This document shows, one piece after another, positions 16,171-24,868 of a stretch of DNA of 56,071 bases; positions within the stretch are counted from its first letter, which is position 1, and each line of letters opens with the position of its first letter. The DNA comes from an uncultured Pseudomonadota bacterium (lineage in GTDB: Bacteria > Myxococcota_A > UBA796 > SXON01), in assembly GCA_903885375.1 (NCBI GenBank), contig CAISIK010000069.1:1-56071 (forward strand), written 5' to 3'. Made by a program: the position numbers and the translations under genes. The notes below the pieces were generated by a model. It ran no database searches and was not told the origin of the DNA. It saw only the letters and a program-made list of their open reading frames with translations.

Positions 16171-16419
16171 GTGCTTCCCGCCCCTCCCGCTCGCAACGAA
16201 CAAACCCGCCTCGCGGCCCTCCGGGAGCTCGACCTCCTCGATACCGGCAGCGAGGCCGCGTTCGACGAGTTCACCCACTTCGTGGCTGATTCGCTCGGGG
16301 TGCCCATCACCCTCGTCTCGCTCGTCGACGAACACCGCCAGTGGTTCAAGTCGCGCGTGGGGCTCGATGCGCCCCAAACGCCGCGAGACATCTCGTTTTG
16401 CGGGCACGTGGTGGCCTAG
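16171..16419 (+). CDS. N-terminal GAF fragment of the hybrid histidine kinase, ends at in-frame TAG
   Basis: A GTG at 16171 starts the conserved GAF-kinase beginning ARNEQTRLAALRELDLLDTG, followed by PITLVSLVDEHRQWFKSRVG and TPRDISFCGHVVA. The family normally continues with (G/Q)DAPLVVEDT, and that is what the same frame reads after the TAG at 16417-16419. The stop falls at codon 83, inside the GAF core. A single-base change from CAG to TAG would explain it. The fragment alone could not fold as a full GAF domain. An ATG start further upstream at 16012 is open but lacks conserved sequence. Confidence 0.65.
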   Translation: MLPAPPARNEQTRLAALRELDLLDTGSEAAFDEFTHFVADSLGVPITLVSLVDEHRQWFKSRVGLDAPQTPRDISFCGHVVA

Positions 16420-16434
16420 GACGCGCCGCTCGTC

Positions 16435-18852
16435 GTGGAGGACACGCTCGAGGACTCCCGCTTTCGGGACAACCCGCTGGTCGAAGGAGCCCCGAACATT
16501 CGGTTCTACTCTGGCTTTCCGGTGCGATCGCCCGGCGGACACCCCATTGGAACGCTGTGCGTGATCGACCGTCGCCCCCGCACGCTGGACGCCAAGGCCA
16601 CCGCCCTGATGACGCTCCTCGCGCGCCAGGTGAGCGCGCAATTCGAGCTGAGACATCAGCGGCGGCAGCTCCGGGAGAAGGCCGAGTACCTTCAGACCTT
16701 CCACACGTTCTTCCTTCAGAACCTCGACCTCCAGTGCACGGCCGACGAGCACTTCCACTTCCGCGAGGTGAACCCGGCGTTCACCACCGTCCTCGGCTAC
16801 TCCCGCGAAGAGCTCACCTCCCAGCCATTCTCCGCGTTCATGCACCCCGACGACGTCGAAGGCGCGATGGCCGAGGCCGCACGCCTCCTCGCGGAGGGCG
16901 GCTCCGCCGTGAACTTCGAGGTCCGGTTCCGCAAGCGGGAGGGCGGGCACGCCACCCTCTCCTGGGTGGCGAGGGTCGCCGACAGCACCTTTTACGCGGT
17001 AGCCCGCGACGTTACCGCCATGCGCGCCCAGCAGGAAGCGCTGCGCGAGAGCCGTGAGGGCCTCGCCGCCATCCTCGACACCGCCCCCGACGCCATCCTC
17101 ACCATGAACGACGCGGGCGTGATCCAGTCCGCCAACCACGGCGCGGCCACGCTGTTCGGCCGCGATCCCACGGGGCTCATCGGCCTCCCGCTGGCCACCC
17201 TCGTCGACCTCCCCGACCGCTGGCCGGCCGGCGTCCTCACGCGCGTGCCCGATGGCGATCGTCGGCCCACCCAGCTGGAAAGGGCAGTGGCCCACCGCCC
17301 GATGGCCCCGGACATCGCCGTAGAGCTCACCACCGGGAAGCTGGGCTCGGACTTGAGCGAGGCCTTCACGTGCGTGATCCGGGACATCTCCGAGCGCGAA
17401 CGGCTGGCGCGGTTGCAGGCGGAGTTCGTCTCCACCGTGAGCCACGAGCTGCGCACGCCGCTCACCGCCATTCGGGGCTCCCTCGGGCTGGTGGCCGGCG
17501 GCGTTACCGGGGAGCTCCCCGGCGAGGCCGCGGAGTACGTCGGATTGGCGCTGGAGAACTGCGACCGCCTCGTCCGCCTGCTAAACGACATCCTCAACCT
17601 CGAAAAGACCGAGTCCGGCAAGCTCAAGTTCACGAACCAGCTCGTGGGCCTCACCGCGCTCGTCGACACCGTGATCGAAGCCAACGCGCCGATCGGGGCC
17701 CAGCTGCGCGTAGCGGTGCGGCGGAGCGTGGAGTCCGACCGGGGCGACGTGCTGGCCGACCCGGATCGCCTCACGCAGGTGCTCACGAACCTCCTGGCCA
17801 ACGCCGTCAAGTTCTCCCCGGCAGGCGGCTCGGTGGAGGTCTCCGTGACCCGGCACGGCCACTGGTTGCGCACGAACGTGCGCGACCACGGCCCCGGCGT
17901 ACCCGAGGCCTTCCGCTCCCGGATTTTTCAGCGCTTCGCGCAGGCCGACGGCTCGGACAGTCGGAAGCAGGGCGGTACCGGGCTGGGGCTGAACATCGCC
18001 CGGAGCCTCGTCGAGGCGATGCGGGGGCGCATCGGCTTCGAAAACGAACCCGATGGGGGTGCCTCCTTCTGGTTCGACCTCCCGCACGTGGCCTCGCTCC
18101 CGCACCTCGGCGCCACAACGGTGCCGGGGGCACGGCGGGCCCTCGTGTGCGAGGACGACCCCGACGCCAGCCGCCTCCTCTCCGCGGTGCTCCGTTCGAC
18201 CGGGCTCGATGCCCACGAGGCGCCCACGCTCGCGCGAGCGCGCGAGTGCCTCGATCGCTTCGACTACGCGCTCATCACCGTCGACCTCACCCTCGCCGAC
18301 GGCGACGGCGCCGAGCTGATCGGCCACCTGCGCGATTCGCCCCGGCACGCCGGCGTGCCCGTCGTCGTGGTCACCGGCGCTGTCGAAACGTCGACGCGTG
18401 GGCTGGACGTGGCCAGCGTAGTGCACAAGCCCTTCGACGAACGTGCCCTCGGCCGGCTCGTGGCCGAGACCCTGAGCGCCATCCGCCGCTTCCCCCCGCG
18501 CATCCTCCACGTGGAGGACGACCCGTTCACCCGGAAGGTCGTCGCCCGCGCGCTTCCCGAGGCGTGGGAGATCGTGGGGGTCGGCAGCGTGTCGGAGGGT
18601 CGGCGTGAGCTCGCGGCCAGCCGCTTCGACGTCGTGCTCCTCGACCGCAGCCTCCCCGACGGCACCGGCGAGGAGCTGCTGGGACTCGTCGGGCGGGCCG
18701 AGGTCGTGCTGTTTTCGGCCTCGGAGTCACGTGCCGCCATCGTCGCGCCGATCGCCGCGGCATTGGTGAAGTCGCGCGACTCGTTGGAGTCGCTCCGGCA
18801 GGTCATCGAAGCCGCCGTCCGGCGGATTCCCGCTCCGGAGACTCGCCCGTGA
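16435..18852 (+). CDS. Hybrid sensor histidine kinase (rest of GAF, two PAS, kinase, two receivers)
   Basis: It is in frame with the upstream fragment; a GTG restart is at 16435 (805 residues). Order: the end of GAF (IRFYSGFPVRSPGGHPIGTL), a PAS with PFSAFMHPDDVEG, a second PAS (ILDTAPDAILTMNDAGVIQ), the phospho-acceptor box FVSTVSHELRTPLTAIRG (His at 17443-17445), and ATP-binding boxes NLLANAVKFSPAGG, VRDHGPGVPE and GGTGLGLNIARSLVEAM. Then come two C-terminal receivers (LVCEDDPDASRLL with VDLTLADGDG, and ILHVEDDPFTRKVV with LLDRSLPDGTG). There is no transmembrane segment, so it is a cytoplasmic sensor. Multiple receivers suggest a phosphorelay. The next gene, a lone receiver, overlaps by 4 nt, and the sigma-54 regulator is divergent, so all probably form one pathway. 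Confidence 0.88.
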   Translation: MEDTLEDSRFRDNPLVEGAPNIRFYSGFPVRSPGGHPIGTLCVIDRRPRTLDAKATALMTLLARQVSAQFELRHQRRQLREKAEYLQTFHTFFLQNLDLQCTADEHFHFREVNPAFTTVLGYSREELTSQPFSAFMHPDDVEGAMAEAARLLAEGGSAVNFEVRFRKREGGHATLSWVARVADSTFYAVARDVTAMRAQQEALRESREGLAAILDTAPDAILTMNDAGVIQSANHGAATLFGRDPTGLIGLPLATLVDLPDRWPAGVLTRVPDGDRRPTQLERAVAHRPMAPDIAVELTTGKLGSDLSEAFTCVIRDISERERLARLQAEFVSTVSHELRTPLTAIRGSLGLVAGGVTGELPGEAAEYVGLALENCDRLVRLLNDILNLEKTESGKLKFTNQLVGLTALVDTVIEANAPIGAQLRVAVRRSVESDRGDVLADPDRLTQVLTNLLANAVKFSPAGGSVEVSVTRHGHWLRTNVRDHGPGVPEAFRSRIFQRFAQADGSDSRKQGGTGLGLNIARSLVEAMRGRIGFENEPDGGASFWFDLPHVASLPHLGATTVPGARRALVCEDDPDASRLLSAVLRSTGLDAHEAPTLARARECLDRFDYALITVDLTLADGDGAELIGHLRDSPRHAGVPVVVVTGAVETSTRGLDVASVVHKPFDERALGRLVAETLSAIRRFPPRILHVEDDPFTRKVVARALPEAWEIVGVGSVSEGRRELAASRFDVVLLDRSLPDGTGEELLGLVGRAEVVLFSASESRAAIVAPIAAALVKSRDSLESLRQVIEAAVRRIPAPETRP

Positions 18853-19229
18853 AACTCCGCGTTCTCCTCGTCGACGACGAAGAGCACCTGCGCCGCATCG
18901 CGAAGCTGTGTCTGGAGCGGGTGGGCGGCTTCCACGTGGTCGCGGTCGAGGGCGGGGAAGCGGCGCTTTCGATCCTCGAGCAGGAACCCTTCCACGTGAT
19001 GCTCCTCGACGCGATGATGCCCGGGATGGACGGCCTCACCACCCTGTCCCGCATCCGGGAGCGGGAGGCGGGCGCCCTCCTGCCGGTGATCTTCGTGACC
19101 GCCAAGGGGGGCGATGCGGAGATCGCCCGCTTCCACGCGGCCGGCGCCCTCGGCGTGATCGAAAAACCCTTCGACCCGATGCTGCTATCGCGCCGCGTTC
19201 TCGAGCTCCTCCCCGCCTCCAGGCCGTAG
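18849..19229 (+). CDS. Single-domain response regulator (CheY-like)
   Basis: The protein has 126 residues and starts at a GTG overlapping the stop codon of the hybrid kinase (GTGA). All receiver landmarks are intact: LLVDDEEHL (acidic pocket), MLLDAMMPGMDG (phospho-Asp near residue 55), VIFVTAKGGD (Thr switch) and VIEKPFDP (Lys). There is no output domain. It may act as a diffusible phosphate carrier or protein-interaction output of the kinase. Translational coupling makes a shared pathway very likely. Confidence 0.88.
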   Translation: MKLRVLLVDDEEHLRRIAKLCLERVGGFHVVAVEGGEAALSILEQEPFHVMLLDAMMPGMDGLTTLSRIREREAGALLPVIFVTAKGGDAEIARFHAAGALGVIEKPFDPMLLSRRVLELLPASRP

Positions 19230-19239
19230 CCGGGGGCGC

Positions 19240-20277
19240 CTACCCCTCCTCGTAGATCCTGAACAACGCCAGCAGGAGCGCCATCAGGACCGGCCCCACC
19301 AGGAGGCCGATCACGCCGAAGGCCGTCAGGCCGCCAAAGGCGCCGAGGAACACGAGCAGGGTGGGCATGTCGCTGCGCCCGCGGACGATGAGCGGTTTGA
19401 CGAGGTTGTCCACCGTGCCGGTGAGGCCGATCGACCAGACCACCACGAACAGGGCTGCGCCCGGTCGGTGCTGCAGCGCGAGGAGCATGGCCACGGGCAC
19501 CCAGGCCATCGCCGTGCCCACGAGCGGCACGAACGCGAGCACGCCGGTGAGGACCGCAAAGAGGAACGCACGGTCCACGCCGGCGAGCGCGTAGCCGATG
19601 CCGGCCACGGCCCCCTGCACCGCCGCCGCCACGACCCCCGCGAGCACCACGTTGCGAGCGAACTCCGCGAACACCGCGAAGAGCCGCGAGGTGTGCGCCT
19701 CGGCCAGCGGGATCACGCGGTTGGCCCACGCCCGGAGCTCCATGCCGCGATGGAAGAACGTGGCCAGCGCGAGGAAGAAGATGCACACATCGAGCACGAC
19801 GCGCGCGGTCACGCCGACGAGCCCGGGTACGACCTGGCCCGCATCGCGCCCGACTGCGAGCATTCCATCGCGGGCCGCCGTCCGGAGCGCCTCGGTGACC
19901 GCCGGCCCGCCCCCCGCCAGCTCGAGGATGCGGCGCACGAACGCGTGTTCCGTGAACCCCGCCACCCACCCCTGGATCTCCTCCCGGTCCAGCTCGGTCG
20001 CCAGCTCGCGGGCCAGCGCGCCGAGCTCACGGCTCACCAACCAGGCGAGGGCCGCTACCGGCACCACCACGCCCACGGTCAGGATCACCAGGGTGAGCAG
20101 CGTCGAGAGCGCGCGGGGACGACGAATCCTGGCCTCGATCCACAAGTGCAGGGGCCACGCAAGGATGGCGACCACCGTGGCCACGAGGAGCGCGCCGAGG
20201 AAGGGCCGCACCAGCCAAACGGCGGCAGCGAGCGCGGTCACCAGGAGGATGCGGATGGCGAGCGGGCGGGTGGACAA
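19240..20277 (-). CDS. AI-2E/PerM-family membrane transporter
   Basis: I place the start at TTG 20277 (345 residues) because GGAGGT lies 5 nt upstream; a GTG at 20310 is an alternative. The protein has about seven or eight membrane helices: a pair at the N-terminus (RILLVTALAAAVWLVRPFLG, ALLVATVVAILAWPLHLWI), a long amphipathic linker, then LDVCIFFLALATFFHRG and a C-terminal bundle with FLFAVLTGVLAFVPLVG and FGVIGLLVGPVLMALLLALF. The phrase VDNLVKPLIVRGRSDMPTLL is typical of the AI-2E transporter (UPF0118/PerM) family. Family members have been linked to AI-2 export and Na+/H+ exchange. The substrate is not inferable here. It converges on the signalling operon with a gap of 10 bp. Confidence 0.85.
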   Translation of the reverse strand: MSTRPLAIRILLVTALAAAVWLVRPFLGALLVATVVAILAWPLHLWIEARIRRPRALSTLLTLVILTVGVVVPVAALAWLVSRELGALARELATELDREEIQGWVAGFTEHAFVRRILELAGGGPAVTEALRTAARDGMLAVGRDAGQVVPGLVGVTARVVLDVCIFFLALATFFHRGMELRAWANRVIPLAEAHTSRLFAVFAEFARNVVLAGVVAAAVQGAVAGIGYALAGVDRAFLFAVLTGVLAFVPLVGTAMAWVPVAMLLALQHRPGAALFVVVWSIGLTGTVDNLVKPLIVRGRSDMPTLLVFLGAFGGLTAFGVIGLLVGPVLMALLLALFRIYEEG

Positions 20278-20328
20278 TCGAACCTCCAATGGCCCCTGAG
20301 CGATCCGCACCTCCCCGGTAGCCCTCGC

Positions 20329-21843
20329 CTACTCCGGACAGCCTCGGGGCCCCGGCGTGGGGTTGCCGTTCACGTCGGGCACCGCGTTGCCATCGGCATC
20401 GTACTCGTAGTTGGGCCGGTAAATGTCGGTCACGCCGACCGTGCCCTCCGGCCAGTTCACCACGCCGATCTCCCAGGTGGTGTTGTACTCCATCGTCTCC
20501 GAGTCTTCGTGCACGAGCACGCCGTAGGCATACACCCGCACGGTGGCGAGGCTGGCGCCATCGCCGTTGTCGTCGAAGTTGTGCACGATCACCCGGTACT
20601 CGCCATCGGCCGGCACGCGGATGTTGGTGTTCTCGGGGCCGAGGCCGGCTTTGTCGTCGATGTCGAGGGAGGGGTCATCGTCCTTGGAGATCGGCACGCC
20701 CCAGTCGGGAATCTGGTTGCAGTAGTTGCAGTCGCCGGGCAGGTCGAAGAGCTCGGAACCTTCGAGGAGCAGGTGCAGATCGAGGTCGGAGCGGGTGGTG
20801 TTCCACGCCAGCTCCACGTGGAGCTCCTCCTCCGGCACGGCGTCCATCCGGCACTGCCGCTGCGCCGAGCTCACCCCGTCGGAGTTGGTGACGATGAGCC
20901 CCACCGTGTACTCGCCCGCGATGTCGGTGGTGAGCTGCGCCACGGGCTGCGTGGCATCCACGAGCTTCTCCACCGCCGAGCCGGCGGGCAGGGCTTCGAT
21001 CGTCCACGCGTAGCTGAGCGCGAGGCCGTTGGGGTCGCTGCTCGCGCGGCCATCGAGGTACACGAGCGCGCGGGGACGCACGGTGGCTTCGCAGGCGATC
21101 ACGGCGGTGGGGTAGTCGAAGTCGCCGCCGCCGTTGCCGAGCAGCGTGACCGTCACCTCGGGCTCGTCGGGGTCGTTGCTGGTGATCACGAACGAGCCGT
21201 TGTCGCCCGCGTCGGAGGTGGGCGCGTACTGCCAGACCAGCGACTGGCTCTGGCCGGCCGGGATCGAGTAGCCCGCGGGGTTGTCGCTCTGCAGCGAGAA
21301 CGCCCCGCTGCCGAGCTGAACGGCGTCGGCGATGGTCAGCGTGGCGCTGCCCTCGTTCTTCAATTCCATGACGAGGAAGTCAGTCGAGCCTGAGGACACC
21401 GTGCCGAAGTCGACGACCAGCGGATCGACGGCGATGTCCGGAGAGGGCGCGTACACGCCCGACCCCGTGAGCGGCACCTCGAGCACAGCCGACTCCTCGT
21501 CGTTGCTGTGGATGACCAGCGTGGCGGCGTATTCGAGGTAGGTGTCCGGCGAGAACTGCACGGGCAGGGCGATCTGCTCGTCCTGGGCAAGCCGGAAGGC
21601 CGCCGGGTCGACGGTGAAGGCGCCCGCATCGTCGCCCACGATCTCGACCGACTCCACCTCGAGCACCGCGAGACCGCCGTTGAGCACGAGCAGATCGAGG
21701 CTCGACGAATAGTCGACCGCTACGCCGCCGAAGTCCAGCGCCGCCGGCGTGACGAGCACGTTCGGGTACACGCGGTTCACGTTGGTCTCGTTGCCGTCGC
21801 ATCCGACCAACGTCAGCGCCAGGGCAAGGGCAGTGCGGTTCAT
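20329..21843 (-). CDS. Lipoprotein with HYDIN/ASPM-type and PKD-like domains
   Basis: It starts at the ATG of MNRTALALALTLVGC (504 residues; an upstream in-frame start adds no signal). Cys15 is the lipid site. Two choice-of-anchor-D type beta domains follow (LDFGGVAVDYSSSLDLLVLN and VDFGTVSSGSTDFLVMELKN, each with SNDEES or SNDPDEP near its end). Then comes a PKD-like domain (LSYAWTIEALPAGSAVEKL) and a C-terminal domain with LAWNTTRSDLDLHLL and a Cys pair (DCNYCNQIP), resembling modules found in other myxobacterial surface lipoproteins. It is probably an adhesive or structural outer membrane lipoprotein. It is divergent from the next lipoprotein pair across 70 bp. Confidence 0.7.
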   Translation of the reverse strand: MNRTALALALTLVGCDGNETNVNRVYPNVLVTPAALDFGGVAVDYSSSLDLLVLNGGLAVLEVESVEIVGDDAGAFTVDPAAFRLAQDEQIALPVQFSPDTYLEYAATLVIHSNDEESAVLEVPLTGSGVYAPSPDIAVDPLVVDFGTVSSGSTDFLVMELKNEGSATLTIADAVQLGSGAFSLQSDNPAGYSIPAGQSQSLVWQYAPTSDAGDNGSFVITSNDPDEPEVTVTLLGNGGGDFDYPTAVIACEATVRPRALVYLDGRASSDPNGLALSYAWTIEALPAGSAVEKLVDATQPVAQLTTDIAGEYTVGLIVTNSDGVSSAQRQCRMDAVPEEELHVELAWNTTRSDLDLHLLLEGSELFDLPGDCNYCNQIPDWGVPISKDDDPSLDIDDKAGLGPENTNIRVPADGEYRVIVHNFDDNGDGASLATVRVYAYGVLVHEDSETMEYNTTWEIGVVNWPEGTVGVTDIYRPNYEYDADGNAVPDVNGNPTPGPRGCPE

Positions 21844-21902
21844 CGGCGTCTCCGCGGCGAGCATACCCGCTCGGAGGCGGGCGACCAAACCGGGCGTGCG
21901 CT

Positions 21903-21908
21903 ATGGTG
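21903..21908 (+). promoter_or_regulatory. -10-like TATGGT 5 nt before a lipoprotein ATG
   Basis: TATGGT ends 5 nt before the ATG at 21914. GCGACC at 21881-21886 could be a -35 at a 16-nt spacing. The same -10 hexamer precedes the gene at 2033. No Shine-Dalgarno is present. Confidence 0.35.
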
Positions 21909-21913
21909 GGTCG

Positions 21914-22957
21914 ATGTCCTGGATCCTGCTCCTGGCGGCCTGCGCCTCGTGTTTCGAGCTCCCCGGCGAGGATTCGCCGGATCAAGTCGAGGATACCCCG
22001 CCGATCGATACCAACCTGGACTCGGCCGACACCGGCGATACCGGCGAGGCCCCGCTGCCCGGCCCCTGCACGCAGCCGCACGAGGACGACGAGAACTTCG
22101 GCAACGACTACTCGCAACCCATCGCGCTGCAGCTCGACGCGTGGGCCTGCGGCACCATCGATGCGGCCAACGACGTCGAGTACTTCACCTTCACCACGCT
22201 CCAGTCAGGCTGGATGAAGGTCGATGCCCAGGCCGAGCTCCGCGGCAGCTCCGCCGACCTGTTCACCCTCGTGGCCTTCCTCACCGGCGATGATGCCGTC
22301 ACCACCACCGGCCGGTCCCTCGGCTCCGACCCCCTCACCGTCTTCTACGCGCCCACCCCCGGCGACTACTTCGTGTCGCTCGCGGAGTCCGACGCCGGCT
22401 ACGGCGATGCCTACGGCTGGTGGATGGTGGCCTCGATGACGAAGGCGCCGGTGGACTTCGACCTCACCGAGACCGAACCCAACGACGGGCGCGAAGAGGC
22501 CACTACGCTCGTGCCGGTCGAGGAGCTCGATGAGAACGGCGTGCCCATCACGCCGGGGGTCTCCGTGGTGAAGTACTACGGCACCATCGGCGATGGCGGC
22601 GACGCCGACTGGTGGATCGTGAACATTCCGGAGGGGGCCGACCTCTTCCTCCTCGACGTGGACTCGTTCAAGCTCGGCGCCCCTACCGACATCCAGCTCA
22701 CCCTCTACTGGACCGACGAGTCCGGCGCGCTCGACTTCTTCGACGAAGAGGGCACCGACGAGGATGGCAGCGTCGAGGACCCGTGGGGGGAGTACGACGT
22801 GGCCAAGATCCGCGCCCAGGGCGCCAAGGACTACCCCACGCGCACCCGCTTCGACCAGATCGCGGTGCGGACCACCAACTGGGAGGGCTCCGACGGCTCC
22901 ATGTTCCACTGGTACACCCTCTCGCTCACCATGACCGACCTGGAAAAGACCGAATGA
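21914..22957 (+). CDS. Lipoprotein with two pre-peptidase C-terminal-like domains
   Basis: The protein has 347 residues. The lipoprotein signal is SWILLLAACASC, with two candidate cysteines, followed by an acidic linker with TADTGDTG. Two beta-sandwich segments resemble PPC domains: one with FGNDYSQPIALQLDAWACG and NDVEYFTFTTLQSGWM, and one with the typical start LTETEPNDGREEATTL and GDADWWIVNIPEGADLFLLD. PPC domains usually accompany secreted enzymes, but none is present here. Its stop overlaps the start of the next lipoprotein gene (ATGA), so the two are a coupled pair. Confidence 0.68.
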   Translation: MSWILLLAACASCFELPGEDSPDQVEDTPPIDTNLDSADTGDTGEAPLPGPCTQPHEDDENFGNDYSQPIALQLDAWACGTIDAANDVEYFTFTTLQSGWMKVDAQAELRGSSADLFTLVAFLTGDDAVTTTGRSLGSDPLTVFYAPTPGDYFVSLAESDAGYGDAYGWWMVASMTKAPVDFDLTETEPNDGREEATTLVPVEELDENGVPITPGVSVVKYYGTIGDGGDADWWIVNIPEGADLFLLDVDSFKLGAPTDIQLTLYWTDESGALDFFDEEGTDEDGSVEDPWGEYDVAKIRAQGAKDYPTRTRFDQIAVRTTNWEGSDGSMFHWYTLSLTMTDLEKTE

Positions 22958-23946
22958 TCCGCGTGCCCCTCGCCCTTCTCCTCCTCGGCTGCCCCCAGGA
23001 GCCCTCCGACAAGGACTCCGGAACGGACACCGCCGGTGGCCACGACACCGCCACCGAAGAGGTGTGCCAGACGAACCTCATCGCGGTCTCCCCCAATCCC
23101 GAGGCGGTGGGCGTGTACTACCGCGACCCCATCGTGCTCTCCTTCGATGCCGACGGGTCCTCCGCCCGGTGGAGCCTCACCGCCACCGACGGCTCGCAGG
23201 TGGCGCTCACGCCAACCTGGGGCGAGGGCTCCACGATGGTGACCCTCGCCGGAACCCTCGCCGCCCAGACCACCTACACGCTCACGGTCGATCTCTGCGG
23301 AGCGCAGTCGTCCGTCTCGTTCACCACCTCGTCGCTGGGGGGCTTCGAGCTCACTCCCGGCGATCTCATCGACCGGACCTACTCCTTCGCCCTCGCCGAC
23401 GCGGAGATCATCGAGCCGGCGGTGCTCGAGGCCTTCGACGATGCCAAGCTCGTCACGCCGCTGGGCTTCATGGTCCAGAACGCCGATGACACCTCGATGG
23501 AGCTCCTCGGCGCAGTGTGCGAGAACCAGCTCGGCGAGCTGGTGCAGAAGTCGAACACCAAGACCTGGGACTTCCCCACGGCCGACTTCTCGGCCGCCCC
23601 CTTCTTCAGCACGGAGATCGACGAGCTGACCATCGTGTACGAGGATGACGCCTCCGGCATCCCCCGCACCGACATCGTGCTGTACGAGTTCCTGTTCGAC
23701 GGTGTCTTCGCGCCCGACGGCACCAGCATCGAACACGGCCACGTGGACACGCTCGTGGACACCCGCGGGCTCGGCCCGTTGTTCAACCTCGAGGACACCG
23801 ACAACGCCGTGTGCGAGTTCGCCGCGGGCTTCTCGGTGGCGTGTACGGAGTGTCCGGACTCCGGCGTCTACTGTCTGCACACCATCGGCGTGGACATCTC
23901 CGCGCCGTGGTTCGAGGGGCTCACCCTCTACCCCGACGCCGGCTGA
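22954..23946 (+). CDS. Lipoprotein with bacterial Ig-like domain
   Basis: The protein has 330 residues and is coupled by a 4-nt overlap to the preceding lipoprotein. The signal ALLLLGC (lipid on Cys13) is followed by an Asp/Thr linker (SDKDSGTDTAGGHDTATEE). Residues about 45-115 look like a Big_5-type Ig domain (DPIVLSFDADGSSARWSLTA, then TLAAQTTYTLTVDLC). The rest (about 200 residues) is an unrecognised, Cys-containing domain with CEFAAGFSVACTECPDSG near the end. Its last 26 bp overlap the end of the convergent HTTM gene. Surface location is likely; the role is unknown. Confidence 0.65.
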   Translation: MIRVPLALLLLGCPQEPSDKDSGTDTAGGHDTATEEVCQTNLIAVSPNPEAVGVYYRDPIVLSFDADGSSARWSLTATDGSQVALTPTWGEGSTMVTLAGTLAAQTTYTLTVDLCGAQSSVSFTTSSLGGFELTPGDLIDRTYSFALADAEIIEPAVLEAFDDAKLVTPLGFMVQNADDTSMELLGAVCENQLGELVQKSNTKTWDFPTADFSAAPFFSTEIDELTIVYEDDASGIPRTDIVLYEFLFDGVFAPDGTSIEHGHVDTLVDTRGLGPLFNLEDTDNAVCEFAAGFSVACTECPDSGVYCLHTIGVDISAPWFEGLTLYPDAG

Positions 23947-24868
23947 GCGACCGGGCCCAGCGGGCTACCTCGTCGCCCGAAAAAGCGGCGGGGTAGGCGG
24001 CAAGCGTGAGGCCGGTGAAGGCCCCCACCTCCATCGCGGACTCGATCCCGAGGTGCATGGCCAGGCCTGCGAACAGGTAGGCGAGGCGCCAGTCCACGCG
24101 GTTGAACTGCGCGCGCAGCCACCCCGGCCGGGTTCGGGTGTGCCGGAACCAGGCCGCGACGAGGAGCAGCACGGAGGCGTGCTCGAACGCCCACGCGCCC
24201 AGCGTGGCCGTCTGGGTGACGGGGTACCACGGCGCGAGCCAACGCATGTCGCCGCGATGCCAGGTGGGCTGCTGGAGGATGTACCACAGCGCGTCGGCCG
24301 GGCCGCCCGGGACCCAACCGGACGAGACCTTCTGCCACACGGTGGTGTCGTACATCACCACGAGCTGCCATACGATGAGCCAGCGCGGCCAGACCGGAGC
24401 GAGCGCGGCGGGCAGACCGCGGGCGGCCCGAATGCGGGCATCCAGCGACCAGGCGCCCCCCGAGCCAGCGAATACCAACAGGAACAGCAGGTTCGCCGCC
24501 AGAAAGTCGTAGCTTCCACCCGCGTTGGGGCCCAGATCGGAGAGCCATGCCCAACCGAGGGCGGTGAGCGCGGCGGCGAGCGGCGTGGCGAGGCCGACAG
24601 CGAGGGCGAGCGCGGCCCCCGCCGTGATGAGCACGCCGGCCTCCACGTTGCCTGGCGTCGCCTCCACCCACGCATCGAACGACGTGCGGCTCAGCTTCAC
24701 CAGCCCGCCATCCTCGGGGGCCAGCCAGACCCACCACCACGCGCCAGAAGACCAGTTGCTGAGCAGGTGCAGCGCCACCGTGAGCCCCACGCCGATGCGT
24801 ACGGCCGCCACCGCGTGGGCCGGCTCGCGCCTGTCGACCAACTGCACCCATGCCAACCAGCGTGTCAC
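23921..24868 (-). CDS. HTTM-domain membrane protein (vitamin K-dependent carboxylase-like), copy A
   Basis: The GTG at 24868 overlaps the stop of the companion gene by 4 nt (GTGA), giving 315 residues. Several hydrophobic helices are visible, in the order typical of HTTM proteins: a first helix near VRIGVGLTVALHLL, WQLVVMYDTTVWQKVSSGWV (the conserved Gln-Lys region equivalent to the carboxylase active-site Lys), ADALWYILQQPTW, and the C-terminal WLRAQFNRVDWRLAYLFAG and GLAMHLGIESAMEVGAFTGL. The paralogue at 49936-50904 has WLRAQCNRF and GLAMHLGIAVTMQLGIF. The family includes vitamin K-dependent gamma-carboxylase, but most bacterial members have unknown reactions. It overlaps the convergent lipoprotein gene by 26 bp. 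Confidence 0.82.
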   Translation of the reverse strand: MTRWLAWVQLVDRREPAHAVAAVRIGVGLTVALHLLSNWSSGAWWWVWLAPEDGGLVKLSRTSFDAWVEATPGNVEAGVLITAGAALALAVGLATPLAAALTALGWAWLSDLGPNAGGSYDFLAANLLFLLVFAGSGGAWSLDARIRAARGLPAALAPVWPRWLIVWQLVVMYDTTVWQKVSSGWVPGGPADALWYILQQPTWHRGDMRWLAPWYPVTQTATLGAWAFEHASVLLLVAAWFRHTRTRPGWLRAQFNRVDWRLAYLFAGLAMHLGIESAMEVGAFTGLTLAAYPAAFSGDEVARWARSLSRRRGRG

